NCBI GenBank assembly: GCA_013115135.1
Contig: JABANP010000019.1
Span: 1-64,000 of the forward strand
Direction of reading: 5' to 3'
DNA: 64,000 nucleotides
Source of the DNA: Perkinsus olseni
Taxonomy: Eukaryota > Perkinsozoa > Perkinsida > Perkinsidae
The notes under the pieces were generated by a model, which was not told the DNA's origin, made no database searches, and was given only the letters and a program-made list of their open reading frames with translations. Positions 13,565-25,627 of this stretch are shown here, one piece after another (within the stretch, counting starts at the first letter, position 1; every line of letters begins with the position of its first letter). A program made the position numbers and the translations under genes.

Positions 13565-14374
13565 TTTTATCAAACCATAGGTTAATGTTAGTGTCAAATT
13601 AGGATGCAGTGTCGAGTTTTCGAGTGGGTCACAGAGGGGTTAATCGGAAGATATTGGGGAAACTCATCAGAGGAGGTGGAAGTGGAAGTCCGTTTAATAT
13701 CGAAGCCTAGCTACAGAACCTCTCGCACGGAGGAGTGATACGGCTGAAGACTTGGAAAGCACGTGTGCTTGGAGGCACAGTTCGAGCCGGAGTCGTTACC
13801 TCACCTTGCTCGTCCCCTATTTCGTGTGCGGAGCACACAACCCTGTCGGTGTCAGCCCCTTGCATGACTCTTGTGCGCGGTCTGATCATCAGTTCCAAAC
13901 AAGCTGTGACGCTCAGACCAGTCACTGTATCGAGTGTGCCCGACACACCGATTTTTATGCCCGATGCCCACACAAATTTCAAGACAGTTGGTTCGAGGAA
14001 TGAGGAAGTCGGGGCTCCTCAGAATCCTCATTGAGGACATAGCCCCCATCGTGCCCCTATCGTGCGGAAGTCCTTCTGCCTAGTAACACAGCTCCTGCCC
14101 TCACGTGTTCCGCTCGTCGCTCAGTGATAACCACACAGATCCAACACAAGGCAACAACAAAGAGCTAGTAAATTATCTCAACTTGGAACAGAGAAATGAG
14201 GTGCAATGGACATAGTACTGAAAGTAAAACACTGAGAGGGCAGAATACACCGGGCCTTCTCCACTCAGCCCAGCTGTTGTGCTCATTGAGGAGTTCCTGA
14301 CTTCCGCGGGTCTTCCTTCACGTCAGGGGTCCTGGAAGAGAAAATGCATGTACGCTTCTGATAGACGTGGTGAA
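13565..14374. other. Convergent spacer, NAPRT and coiled-coil gene
   Basis: About 810 nt between two converging 3' ends. A stretch at 13707-14034 is open in several frames on both strands, but I recognise no domain and no splice pattern links it to a gene. Confidence 0.35.
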
Positions 14375-17300
14375 TTACTGTGTCGATGGTGCGCTAGAGG
14401 AAGCGGCACTGTGTTGTTGTGGCTGCGGTGGAAGCTGCACGGATGGCATCATCTGCGGCTGGGTCTGTGGAAGGGTCTGGGGGACCGCATAACCAGGCTG
14501 CTGGTGTGAAGGGGGAGGGGCACCCCACGCCATCTGTGGCTGCTGCTGTTGATGGGCAGCTGACCACGAACCCGACGGTGGCCTGAAGAGTAACCAGCTA
14601 CCGCCGATACCAACTTTTCGGATTCCAACTCACATCATATGTGGCTGATTCATTTGATACGGCATGCCTGCGGGTGGGGGGACGGCAGTATTGCTCTGAT
14701 GATGAAGAATGATAATAAGCGGGTCTCAAAGTATCGGCTATGAATGCTACAGTGAAGGACTGCTGGTTATGATGCAGCTGAGCAAAGGCCTGATCTCTCT
14801 CCTGCTTCAGTTTATCAGCCATCTCTTGCTGGCTCTTCCGTTCAGCCTCGGCAGCTCTGATCATCAATCGCACCATCCATTATCATGTACACCGCCAGGC
14901 AGCCTACTCTTGCGCCTTGGCCTGCTGAGCCCTCATCTCATCAATCTGTTCCTGAAGCCGCTGCTGTGCCTTCGTCTGCTCCTCGTATGCCCTGATGGCA
15001 GCAGTTAGCCCCACCTCATGTACAATAATGGTACTGACCTCTCAGCCCTCTCCTTCTGTCGGAGAGTCGCGTCTAGCTGCTTCTGTAGCTCAGCTTGCTG
15101 CTCCTTCTGAGCATCCAATTCCCTACGAAGGCCAATTCACTACCATACCTCGATGGAAGACTCACTTAGCCGTGTTGGCCTTGTCGAGATCAGCCTGCTG
15201 TTTCTGTTGCCTCACCCGATCGTTCTCAGCCCGTTGGGAGTCTGCCCGGGACTTCTGTGAGGCGGCATCCCTGAAAATAACGATCCGAACTCTCCTAGAC
15301 TAGCAGCACTGGTCTCTCACTTCTCAGCCTGAGCCTTGGCGTTAGTGATTTCCTTTATGCGTTGATTCAACTTGCTTTCGGTCTGAGAAAGAAGCCCATA
15401 AGGGGTGGGAGCAGACAAGCCGTCTCACCTCCTTTGACTTCTCTCTCAAGGGCTCTCATCTGTTCCGCAAGATCAGCCTTGGCCCGATTGAGGTCCTCCA
15501 CTTGTTTCCGGAGCCCATTCAGCTGAAGGAGGTGCCTTCCCGCAGAGGCAGTGTAACGTAGAATTACCTACCTCTCTATCAAGCGCCTTAGCCTGTTGGT
15601 CCGCCTCATTGGCCCGGGCCTGGGCCTCAGCAGCGGTTCGGCTTTGCTTCTCCGCCTCTGCTGCTGCTTGTTGACGGGCCTGCTTCTCGGCTTCATATGC
15701 CTACGGTGATGATGATGATGATGATGATGCCATGGGCAGCCATGCAGCACGAGTAGTGTAGAGACTTGTTTCACCTTCTGAGTCTGCTTGTGTTGTTCAA
15801 CCTCAGCCTGCGTCTGTTTGGCCGCCTCATTGGCCTTTCCCTCTGCCTCATTGACCTTGGCTACAGCCTTCTCTCTATCAGCCTTCTCCTTCTCGTAAGC
15901 CTGGGTAAATAACATCTTGCAGGATCGAGAAGCTCGTAGGGGCTCACCTTATAGGTCTGAGCATGCTCCTTTTTCTCTGCATCAGTCTGTGCCTTGGCCG
16001 TCTTCACCTCATTCTTCGACTCCTACACACCATCTTGTGAGCGTAGTGTCCTGGGTATCTCTGGGCTACCTCTATTCTCTGGTTTGAGTCATCCACCTGC
16101 CCAGCCAAGCTTATCAGCCTCTCGCTTCGCAGCAGCGCTATTCTTCTTCTCATCAGCGAGCTGCCGTGTGAGGTCCTCCCGAGCATTCCGTCCATCTGAG
16201 ATGGCGATAGATGGACACCCCTACTACCAGCCCCTCCACTGACCCTCAGCCTTCTTCTGCAACTGCTCCTTCTCTCCTTGGACAGCCTTCAACTGTGCCT
16301 GGGCCTGGGTAAGCTCCTTATCCTTCTGTTGCACTTGAGTGTTCAACGCCTTCAAATCCTTCTCAGCCTGGGCTCGAGCCGTCTTCTCAGTGTCAAGTTG
16401 CTACATTGAAGCGTCATGAGACATCGTTGTTCCGCTGGGCTGCTGCTGGCAGCCTGCTGCCCTGACCTGTTTGCTCTGAGCCAGCTCATTCTTCACCTTC
16501 TCCAACTCTTGTTGTACACTTTGCAGCTTCTGCCTCTCACCAGACAGAACTTGCTGGAGCCTGCCGATCCACCAACATTACCAGATGGGAGTGTCCACCT
16601 CGACTACTACCCTTCCAGTCGGCCCTTAGCCTCGGTAGCCGATTGCTCTGCTGTCTTCGCCCTGTCACCAGCCTTGGCCGCCGCTGCCTCCTACCATTAC
16701 CATCCACGAGTAACCATACCTGGACTCCGCGTCCTATTACAGCATCAGCCTTCTCCTTCACAGCAGCATCAGTAGTCTCCTTTGCCTTCTTTCAACTCGG
16801 CTTCCATCTGCTGGAAGCTTCTCCTTAACCTCAGGCAACTCCTGAGCGTCCTTGCTCAACTGCGCGATCTGCTCCGACGCCTCCTTGTACTGAGCAGAGC
16901 TAGTCAAACCCTCCGGAAGCTGCCGGCCCTACTTTAGCGTCGAGATCTTCCTGCGCCTTTTTGGCCTCCTCAAGATCACCTTGTAGCTTATCCCGCTCAG
17001 CCGTGAGTGCATCCAAGGACTGATAAGGTGGAGGCATCATCCAGGGCGAGCCTAGAGGCCGAGGGACTCACATCAGATGCCTCCTGCATCTGAGCTGCTT
17101 TATCCTGAGCCTCCTGAAGCTTCTGCTTATAGTCTTCCAAAGAGGCCTCCGCCTTCTGTCGCTGCAAGCAAAGCATCTCCTGCTAGTGCGTCCATCGACT
17201 CCGACTGGCGTACCATATGCATATCAATACGTTGAGCATCTTCCGCCTCATCAGCAGCCTTCTCAGCAGCCTCTATCCTGGACACGGCCTCATCTCTATC

Positions 17301-19005
17301 AGCAACAGCCTTATCGATAGCTCCCTGATAATGGTGTACCAATGCTAGGATGTGGAGGGGTCATCATCATCAGCAGCAGCAACCATTACCTGGAGTTCAT
17401 CTATCTTCTTCTGAGCGTCCTCAGCGCTGAGGTCCTGATCAGCTCGAAGCTTCTTTTCATTCTCCAATTTCTCAGCGATCTGAACAATAAGAGGTCCGCT
17501 CCATGACTTGCCTACGGGTGGTCTGCAGAACCTTCGTTACCTCATCACGAGCCTTCTTTTCGCTCTCTAGAGTCTTCTCTGTTTCCCTTCGCTGCCTACG
17601 CTCATCATCAGCCTGCTTCTCAGCATTCTCTCTGAGCTGCTTGTCCTTCTCTGAGGCGGCTGCAGCTGCACGTTGAGCTGCCGTAGCTTCCTGATCCATA
17701 CAGCACAGTGCCACTAGTCCCTTGCCACTATTACCACTGTTATTACCTCTACCAACTTCATCGCAGCAGCTTTATCCGCCTGTTCCGACTGCACTCTGAG
17801 TAGTGCCCGATCCCGTTCCTTCTTAGCTGTGTCCAGCAATGCTAATGCCTGCAGCAGCGATAGCGAGGACCTTCCCTCGAGGCCCCTCAACATCGTTATC
17901 CTACCTCAATTTTCGCCTTCCGTTCAACCTCTAGCAAGTGAGCTATCCGCTCTTTGGTGTCCGCCTGAGAGACCATGTCAATAACCTAGCGACGGCAGCG
18001 ATCAGCCATACTTCGAGTTTTTGCATCTTCCGGGCATGATCTCTTTCATTAGTGATCTTATCGAGAGCATCAATGGCTTGCTGCCGGGCTGCTTTATAAG
18101 AATTCACTTCATCCTCGTATCTACGCTGTAACGGTGCGATAAAGACTCTAGCATCTGCACACTCACCCCTGTACGAGTGTGTAAAAATTATCAAACTCTG
18201 GAGTGATAGCGTCAACCTGCTCTTCTAGCTGTTTACAAAAGTCCTCCACTTGCTTCAGGAGGTTCCGTAAGGATGATGATACCTTGTCGAATCTACACAG
18301 CACAGTGTAGTGAACGCTGGCGGCTAGACTGGAAGGCCATGAGGAAGCAGGGTCTGCCCTGCACGCCGGAAATCCTTCAACTATGGTTGGTATACACATG
18401 AATGTCACCGAAATCATCGGCATTCGGGATGGAAAGTGCAACGAGGGGGATGATTGCTATCACTTCATTAATGCTACAGGATGGTGGCCGAAGAGGACCG
18501 CGGACCAGCATTATTTTAAGCATCACCGTTCATGATATGCTTATTGCCTCTACCACCGTCGCCCACTCCCTCATCCTCTACTACCTGCTGAGGGGTATCG
18601 TATCAGAAGCAAGTTGGGCTGCATTAACCCCCATCTGCTCAGCACAGGTCGTTAAAGCACTGTGCAGTTGCTGCCATTGATCCTGGAGGTATAGCAGCTT
18701 CCAGGCACCTCCTGAAAGAGAAACAGTCAAGAAGCTAATGGAAAGCGCTACTACCAGGAGGGGCTTCAGGGTCCTCCGACAGGGGGTCCTCATCAGCCGC
18801 ATAATCATCCTTACCATCATGAGCACCCTCATCAAAAAACGAGGCGTCAAGGCCACCTTGCTGTGGGAAAGGCTGAGTACTGAAGAGGACCCGATTGAGG
18901 CATCGCCGCCGATCCATTCAGTGACATAGCGGCTGGGGTGTGGGGCGTGATATCTGGCCAGCCCTCAGCATTGCTACCACTACCAGTAGCTGCTGCTGCT
19001 AGCAT
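14375..19005 (-). CDS. Long coiled-coil protein, function unknown
   Basis: A large many-exon gene (about 20 short exons) read from 19005 down to a stop at 14375-14377. The N-terminus is low-complexity and acidic (MLAAAATGSGSNAEGW, then DDYAADEDPLSEDPEAPPG). The middle, about 18300-14700, is a near-continuous coiled coil rich in Lys, Glu, Ala and Gln, for example EKADREKAVAKVNEAEGKAN and ADRDEAVSRIEAAEKAADEA. The C-terminus is Gln/Pro-rich (HQQQQPQMAWGAPPP, then VPQTLPQTQPQMMPSVQLPP). Such proteins are usually structural, in the cytoskeleton or basal apparatus, but no family can be named. Near 18864 the frame moves by one base between QYSAFP and QQGGLDAS. Confidence 0.65.
15704..15730. repeat. 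(GAT)n microsatellite in an intron
   Basis: About nine tandem GAT/TGA units inside an intron of the coiled-coil gene. Confidence 0.8.
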
Positions 19006-19394
19006 GGAAAAGTATTAGTAAAACACTAACAAGCGTTGGTCGTTAGAGTAGTGACCGCTGATGTTTAACTTCCAACTAAACCCAGAGTAGCGCAGTGACC
19101 GTTGCCCTTCACATGAGGAAGAAAGAGCCGACCAGCGATCATGGCGGGGATAAGAAATCTCTTGGCAGGTTATCACAAGCCCAGGGTGCTGTACAGGAGT
19201 CTATCCTCTCCCACGTTCAGTATTTTGGCGGCCGCTGACATACCCTGAAAGACAAGACGTGAGGACCGCTACAGCACGCAACCGCGAGCACTTCGGTACA
19301 TGTAGACACTACTGCAGTAGCAAGTTGATTATCCCCTCAAATACCATACCAACTACGATACGGGCTGTTGTTCAGCAGCACGAAGTGGAACGAG
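19006..19394. other. Spacer between coiled-coil and FAD oxidase genes
   Basis: About 390 nt between the coiled-coil start and the oxidase stop on the same strand. It should hold the coiled-coil promoter. Nothing else seen. Confidence 0.4.
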
Positions 19395-21381
19395 CTAATC
19401 AGAAGTGAATGACTCAATGACAATGACGTCTACTACGCGGCTCATGTCGGACAATTTCCGGGATACGGGAGAGGTAGTGAGCCTGTAACGCATTACCGAT
19501 AGCATAGCATTCTCCAGCAGAGGTATCTTCCTATTGCCAGCATAACTATAGCTGCCTGCTAGATACACTCTATGACGTCCATTGAGCTTGCTCAGGGTAG
19601 CTACTGTGTTGAAGTACTCTACTGTGAGGACGGGGCGGGTGAAGTACGAAGGCTCGCGTACGAGGGCCTTGGGCTGTGATGACATCAAATCCAGTGGCGA
19701 CCAAGTTTGGATGACCTTCATACAGCAAAGCACTCCTTCTTTTAGCTTCGGCTATACTACTACCATATCCTCTCCTTTGTCCCTCATCTCCTCTCTCAAC
19801 TCAGAGTCGCACGACGGAAGGTATACTGATACATCTGAGCGATTCCCTTGACGCATTGCAAGCTACCCAACCCCTTTCTACATGCATTAGTTGACTCAGT
19901 AGCGGCTCCAAGGTGTCCATCACCACCACGGGATTTGATGAAGAGATTGAGCCCAGGGCGCCAGGCAGTGTTGGTGGTGTCGGGTAGCATACGCTGGTCC
20001 CTATGCATCCATACCACACTACGTTCATGTCTGAGCTCGTCGAGTAGTGAACTCCTGTCGGCATCGACAGATTTAAGGAGCCTACCGGCCGTGGGTGCCT
20101 CCGTAGCGACCACAACGTAATCATACAAATTCAGAAGAGCGTCCAAACTGTTCACCTCGGCACTGAGCTTGACTACAATTCTCGAATCATCTACCAGCTT
20201 TTCCGCGAGGGTTCTAATCCCATTGCCAGCGAATCGTCGTATGCAATTATCATCACCCAAGTCGCTCCACTTCTTCCAGAAGGTCCTCGCGTCGCCCCAG
20301 TGAGCTCTAAGGAACTCCACCGCAACATCCGCTGGGCAGAGGGCAGCGCTCTCAACAGAGAGGCTGCAGAAAATGGCCAACCAGGGTAGAAAGATATTGT
20401 AGATGAAATCATTAGGATATGCCTGTGACGCCATCCAGTCGGCTATGGTGATGTGCCGTAGGTGGGTGGCAGAAGTTGGTGACGGCATAGTGAGGGTGAA
20501 GTAGATGATGTTAAAGATGGCGCATAGAGTGAAGAGCAGACTACTGAGGGCCGACACTATCGGTACCTTCAGTTTGATGGAAAAGGAGCCTGATAAGGAT
20601 ACTACCGCGTTAAGGAAATGCAAGATTGGCAAGTGCCCCTATACTACCAATGGATAAAACCCAGTTACGGAACTCGAAGAATGGTCTTCGATGTGGGTCC
20701 TCGGCTCTTGTGCAGGATATAGACCAATCGGACTTAACGAATTGTATGCCGAGTTTACGGCACAGTCGAGTTAATGTGGGATAGTACGCCCCAGAGGTGG
20801 CCCTATAGGGTACGTCTACAGTCAGTGTTGGGGAATAGCTGAGAAGGGGAGTAGCGGGTTAGCAAGACCCAGTCGTACTACCTCAGGGACTGACTACACA
20901 GTCCTAGCTTATCAGCACGCTCATAGATAGTAACCTTACGGATGGTCCTGCAACCACTGATATCGCCACCGTTGCAGAGGGCCCAGGCTGTCGTGAGCCC
21001 TGATGCAACCAGAGAATGACCCTCAGCGAATCCCGAAACTGTTTGTTGCTATACAATCGTCATATGCCTGGTTGATCAGCGAACAGCCAGACCCAGAACT
21101 TCTGGGCCAGAAGACCAGGTCCCAGTGCCAAGAGACGCTGATGCTGAAACACCTCGTTTCCGAGCAAGTCCCTGGTCTGTAGCGACGCATTTTATGAATC
21201 AATCATCCATTGGAGGTGTTACTGACATTCCCCTGTTATTATGCCTACCTGCCAGTCCCGATCCGATCACCGCAACTGTGCTGCCGTCAGCGACTCCTGA
21301 GGTCTCCGAGTCGGACGATACTGCCGTAGAGCAGCATCCTAGCCCCTCTGATTGGTGACGATGATGATTATCGGTGGACAT
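19395..21381 (-). CDS. FAD-dependent amine-oxidase-like protein (COG2907 type)
   Basis: A flavoprotein of the NAD/FAD-binding amine-oxidase superfamily. The start at 21379-21381 gives MSTDNHHRHQ. The dinucleotide-binding motif VAVIGSGLAG sits near 21255 and is followed directly by an intron. Next come WALCNGGDISGCRTIRKVTI with YERADKLGLCS (the second strand and ribose-binding acidic position), then YRATSGAYYPTLTRLCRKLG and SDWSISCTRAEDPHRRPFFE. The middle exons contain hydrophobic stretches (ALSSLLFTLCAIFNIIYFTL) and WMASQAYPNDFIYNIFLPWL. The C-terminal FAD-contact segment is VYLAGSYSYAGNRKIPLLEN, ending SFTSD at 19395. The order matches COG2907 oxidoreductases, often linked to fatty-acid modification in bacteria. 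The substrate here is unknown. Confidence 0.72.
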
Positions 21382-21619
21382 CCTGCTATGAAAAGGCACT
21401 GAGAATACGACTTAGTCTAGGAATCTGACGGCCGAGTTTATGGGAATAAAATAAATCCAGTAGCAAGCACAACGGTGAAACCGTAACGAGGGTGTAGAGA
21501 TGACAGTGGTTATATATGGAAGGTGCAAGGGTATACATTAGAGTGCTACAGCGTCTTTGAGATTAGGCATTCATTAAACTACCCAACATCATCATCATGA
21601 CGGTGGGGCCTGATTATGG

Positions 21620-22250
21620 TACAGCAAGGGCATATGCACCGCAGCTTACAGCAGTGGCAGCCATCACCATCAGAGAAACATGGACCTGAAAGGGGAAGTA
21701 TAGCCGATGACGATAGACCACAGATGCAGTCCAGCATTATTACTGCACATGCAGGAATAGGACTTGAAGGTTCGATGATGGTGTTGGGCAGGTGGTCCAG
21801 GTACCACTACTGCCTCCTGTACTGGAGCAGTTGAAATGGTAGCGTCCGACAGCGGTATACCTTCCGTCCTATGAGAGGAGACTCTACGACCCAAGGAGCC
21901 ACGATGGTACAAACCTACACCACTGCTCCTGTCTGCACTGGTCTGTGCCGCTCGACTATGAACGTGTCTCCGGGGCCCACACCTACGGGTATTCGGACCT
22001 ATTCACAGCAGCACCGATAGATAACGAGGGAAAGACGTGGTCTACCTGCAAGTCAATGCCTGTAACAGGGTCCTTCAGTCGAATTATAGTCCCTGTCGTT
22101 GCAGCATCTGGGACTCTAACCTGACGTAGCAGCCCGGGTATTCTGACACCACTAGCTACAGGATTATCAAGCTCAGTTCTCTCCTCAACCCCCCAGTACT
22201 ACCACTATTGTCCGATCATTCATCCAAAAAGAGTTGGTAGGTGGCTGGTA
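21620..22250 (-). CDS. Divergent member of the VP-G-PG/Cys-tail family (partial)
   Basis: Exons near 22100 and 21960 on the minus strand read QVRVPDAATTGTIIRLKDP with TGIDLQ and, after a short intron, VGVGPGDTFIVERHRPV. They line up with the paired repeats of the genes at 22522-22938 and 30758-31479 (VPxGxxPGSTIQV..DPTTG, then VPxGVYPGQTFQV). A Pro/His-rich exon (APVQEAVVVPGPPAQHHHR) follows. I could not place the start, or a Cys-rich tail exon like that of the other two, so it may be longer or degraded. Confidence 0.45.
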
Positions 22251-22521
22251 AAATGCTTAAAAACTGTGAAAGAACCTAGCAGCAATGGTCCCTTAGTGTA
22301 TCACTGGTACAACACTACACCGCATGTACTACAAGGAGACTTCTTTGCAGCAATTAAGAGGGTCTCTATAGGTACAAGATTAAAATTAACTTTCAACGTC
22401 CGAGGTCGGTAAGCAGGACACCAGCCTAGCACCATACCTCAGCAAAGGGAATTCACCACTGCTAAAGTGCGAGAACCCGAGTAAAAATAGTGGTCACCTG
22501 CTGCACGACTTAACACTCTTC

Positions 22522-22938
22522 TCAGTCCATCAATGCACATAGAGTGCAGCAAGCACACATACCTGAGGGGGTTGATAAGGAGAACAATAAGCCATCTTTC
22601 CTTACCTAGCAGACAAGCACAGCATCCGTCACCACCGCCTTTATCATTATCATACGGCTGGTGACTCTCATGAATTATAACTGTTTGAGGTGGCGCTTGG
22701 TTGTACCTACAATACCCGCTCGCGGTAAGGGGACAATTGCGGAGGGTGGTAGTACATGGGCTGGGCTTGAGCTACGGCGGGAGAGGCCATTTGCACTTGA
22801 AAGGTTTGACCGGGATAGACTCCAGCCGGCACTTGTACTTGGAAGGGCTGCCCAGTGGTAGGGATTAACCACTTGGATGGTACTACCAGGATTGGCACCC
22901 TCAGGGACCTGTACCATAACTATATTGCTGGAGGACAT
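22522..22938 (-). CDS. Small Pro/Gln-rich protein with Cys-rich CYSTM-like tail
   Basis: The start at 22936-22938 gives MSSSNIVMVQVPEGANPGST. A second repeat reads QVQVPAGVYPGQTFQV. A 48-nt intron (from a GTACTACC donor to TTGTAG) joins QAQPM to YNQAPPQTVIIHE. The last two exons give GCCACLLG and MCACCTLCALMD, stop 22522-22524. The tail is hydrophobic and Cys-rich like the CYSTM/PLAC8-type membrane-anchoring tails, so peripheral membrane location is likely. The repeat half is predicted to form small beta units. At about 22860 one extra base sits in the codons for NP-TTGQP; the homologous gene at 30758 lacks it. Function unknown. Confidence 0.65.
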
Positions 22939-23355
22939 TGGAGCCTGATAGGGTACTGAATATAACAAAAACTACTTCTTAAAGTGAGTAAGCCTTATCA
23001 AACGAATCCTTTGCTACGCCGTATCTAGCGTCGCGCTTGCGTCGCTCCGCTTGAAGAGCGTTTTTTGTTTCAACATTTTGTATGTCATGTAACACCGCTA
23101 TCTCTAAAATCGGCGGGTTGCTTTATATGCCGGCGGGCCTCCGCCATTTAGAGTAATCCGAGCGAGTATTACCCTCGGATGACGTATTGCTATCATCAGA
23201 GCAATTCTCACTGGGTTTCTTTCGGTAACTGATGGTGGATCGCTAGCCTGGGAGGGTCTGTTCCATAGGTACTCTACGGCCCCTGTACCATACGCGGATG
23301 GCAGAGCCTGCTCCTGTACTGTAGTATTCCGGATCTTCGAGTTTTTTTCTTTTTT
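22939..23355. other. Divergent promoter region
   Basis: About 420 nt between outward-facing starts. It contains a T-rich run just before the plus-strand start and GC-rich short repeats near 23030-23060. No gene seen. Confidence 0.35.
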
Positions 23356-25252
23356 ATGACATCTTCATCGTTGTTCACGTGGTTCAGTAGCGCCATAGGG
23401 CTCCTAGCGGGCTACTGGTATCATGTCCAGCGAAAAAGGAAGGCGGAATCACAGAAACAGGGTACTTGAGGGAGCCTGCGCTTCTCGCTGAGAGGTTCAT
23501 GTTTCTCCCGGCCTCAGCCCCCTTACCCATGACCTGGCTGGAGGCCCATATGCTCAAGAACGATGCCTTCCCGGCCTACATGCAGGCATCACCGATTTGT
23601 TACGTCATCAACTCCGCTATGTTCTTCCGGGATGGCCTGCCTGCAACCGAGGAGGTAGAGGACGTCCTCACTAATAAGGTAACATGCTTTCCATAGCACT
23701 GAGGCGTCATCATTAGTGGAAACCTTCCTCAGCTATTAAAATACCATCGTTTCTCCTCGGTAGCTGACCCTGATCATAGGACCTGGAAAGCTGTCGATGC
23801 TGACGTCAAAGACCATTTGGTCTATCATCAGCCTGTTGCTGATACCCAAGCATTGGAAGATAAGATCAACGATGTACTACTGTGGGATGGGCCTTGCATT
23901 GCTTGTTCACGGCTGTGCTATCAGATAATAAGTGTCCCTCTGAACCCTGCTAAGCCTTTATGGGAGGTGCATATGGTGCCGGTGAGAGATGGTGAGGACT
24001 GTATGCTCTTCAGGACTCACCATTCCATGGCCGATGGCCTCTCTCTTGTAAGGATGCTTGTCGCGCATTCGGACACTGTATCGAGCCCTGCGGTAGGTGA
24101 CGGCTTATCAGTGCCTGGCGACGGATGTTGAAGGGGCCCCAGCTGAAGTCATCCCCGGCAAGCCAATGCCCTCTCGCCCTGAGATGACACTGACTAGGCT
24201 GATACTCATGTTCCTCGACTCGGTATTGTCTTCAGCTGAATGGTTGCATATGTGGTATTAGACCCATTCACCATCAGATACGCTCGGCTCTGCACATCTT
24301 GTACACTGTCTTCCAGCCACTAGAATCGTCGATCAGCTCACATACTCCCTAAGGAGCATCGTGCTGGTGATATGCGCTGGTCTGGTTCAAGGAGGGCTGT
24401 GCTGTTCAAACCCTTCTCTCCTGGAGTATGTCAGAGCTATTACCAAGAGGACACCCAAGAAGGTGAGCATACGGCTGAGCTGTTTTCTTCAACAATATTA
24501 GTGAAGATCGAGTTCCTCCTATTATGTGTGTTCATTAAGGTCACCATCAACGATGTCCTGCTGTCTGCCACTGTTGGGGCCATCAGAGCCTACTCTGGAG
24601 AGACAGTCGATCACACGACGACTATGAGGACCCTCCTTGCTCTGGGCTTCCCTGCCAATCTGCCAGACAAGGAACCAACTGACAGACTTACCAATTCATT
24701 CTCAATCAATGCCTGTGATCTTAGCAAAGTGGGTCCAATCGCCTCAGTGTTGATGCATCTGTACTGTACTGCTGGTGTCAGGCCATAAGAGCTACTGATC
24801 CAGTATCACGGGTGTTGGCTACCAACACGGCCATGAACCGTCTTAAGAAGAGCATGGAAGCCTTCGTTGAGTTCTGGTTGATGAATGTATTATTCCCTCT
24901 TCTACCAGTACAGGTCTACCAGTACATTGCTAAGAGATACTTCGCCAACCACACCATGCTGTTCAGTAATGTACCGGGTCCTGCAAATAGCCTTTACTTT
25001 GCTGGTAAGGAGGTGACCGGTGTACAGGGTATCTTCCTGGACGCCATACCTGAGGTAGTTCACTCTCATCGTTGCCATAGAACAAGCTCTCATTTTCAGG
25101 TCACTCTTATATCGTACAATGGGAAGGTGTATTATAATGTAACCCTAGATCATAAAGTCGTTAAGGATTGGCCCAGCTTTGAGCAGCTCTTCCGAAAAGA
25201 ACTTGTCGAGCTCGGCGAGGCTGTTGGTGTGCCCTCTGACATCTCCCTCTGA
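23356..25252 (+). CDS. Wax ester synthase/diacylglycerol acyltransferase (copy A)
   Basis: A bifunctional acyltransferase of the plant-type WSD family that joins acyl-CoA to a long-chain alcohol or diacylglycerol, making wax ester or triacylglycerol at the ER. The start at 23356 opens with a signal-anchor, SSLFTWFSSAIGLLAGYWYH. Then come PLPMTWLEAHMLKNDAFPAY, TWKAVDADVKDHLVYH, and the active site HHSMADG (HHxxxDG, about 24020). Next are HRAGDMRWSGSRRAVLFKP, VTINDVLLSATVGAIRAYSG, ANHTMLFSNVPGPANSLYFA and VTLISYNGKVYYNVTLD, ending SDISL, stop at 25252. Introns are about 45-60 nt. Two single-base frame displacements lie at 24347-24350 (directly before an in-frame TAA) and 24411-24420. Both sides match copy B. 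Confidence 0.82.
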
Positions 25253-25627
25253 TTCCATCAGCGGATGAGCTATCGTATATATACTCGTACTCTTGACCCC
25301 CAATTATTCTGTCATTTTTTGTCACCATGCTCTTGGATCGCTTTTTTGGCCGTCGTGTGGTGTGTTCTCTGCTATGCTATCTTCCGTAGAATGCCTTCTG
25401 CGGTTTCGTCGATGTTGACATATGGGACATATCTTGTGTTCGCTAGTGGGGGGGGCTAGCCATGAATTGTACTTGAAACTAGAATTTAGATATTGACTTT
25501 TTGGATGGAGGGGTTCATGTATATTCCCAGTCCCCATAGCGTGACAATGCTGCTCTCTTCTTCCTGTTAGTGGAGTCCTTCACTTCGGTACCGAGCAGTA
25601 GTTTTCGCCTTTCGCTTTTGCCGTGCT
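25253..25627. other. Spacer between WS/DGAT copies
   Basis: About 375 nt, pyrimidine-rich before the copy B start. It should hold the copy B promoter. Nothing else seen. Confidence 0.35.

Noticed and set aside
13735..14034. Overlapping open frames on both strands as a gene or mobile-element remnant
   Set aside because: No recognisable protein motif, terminal repeats or splice pattern; open frames in several phases suggest chance.
22700..22800. Second apparent frame change in the CYSTM-like gene before the QAPPQTVI segment
   Set aside because: A 48-nt GT-AG intron restores the frame and matches the paralogue, so no frameshift is needed.
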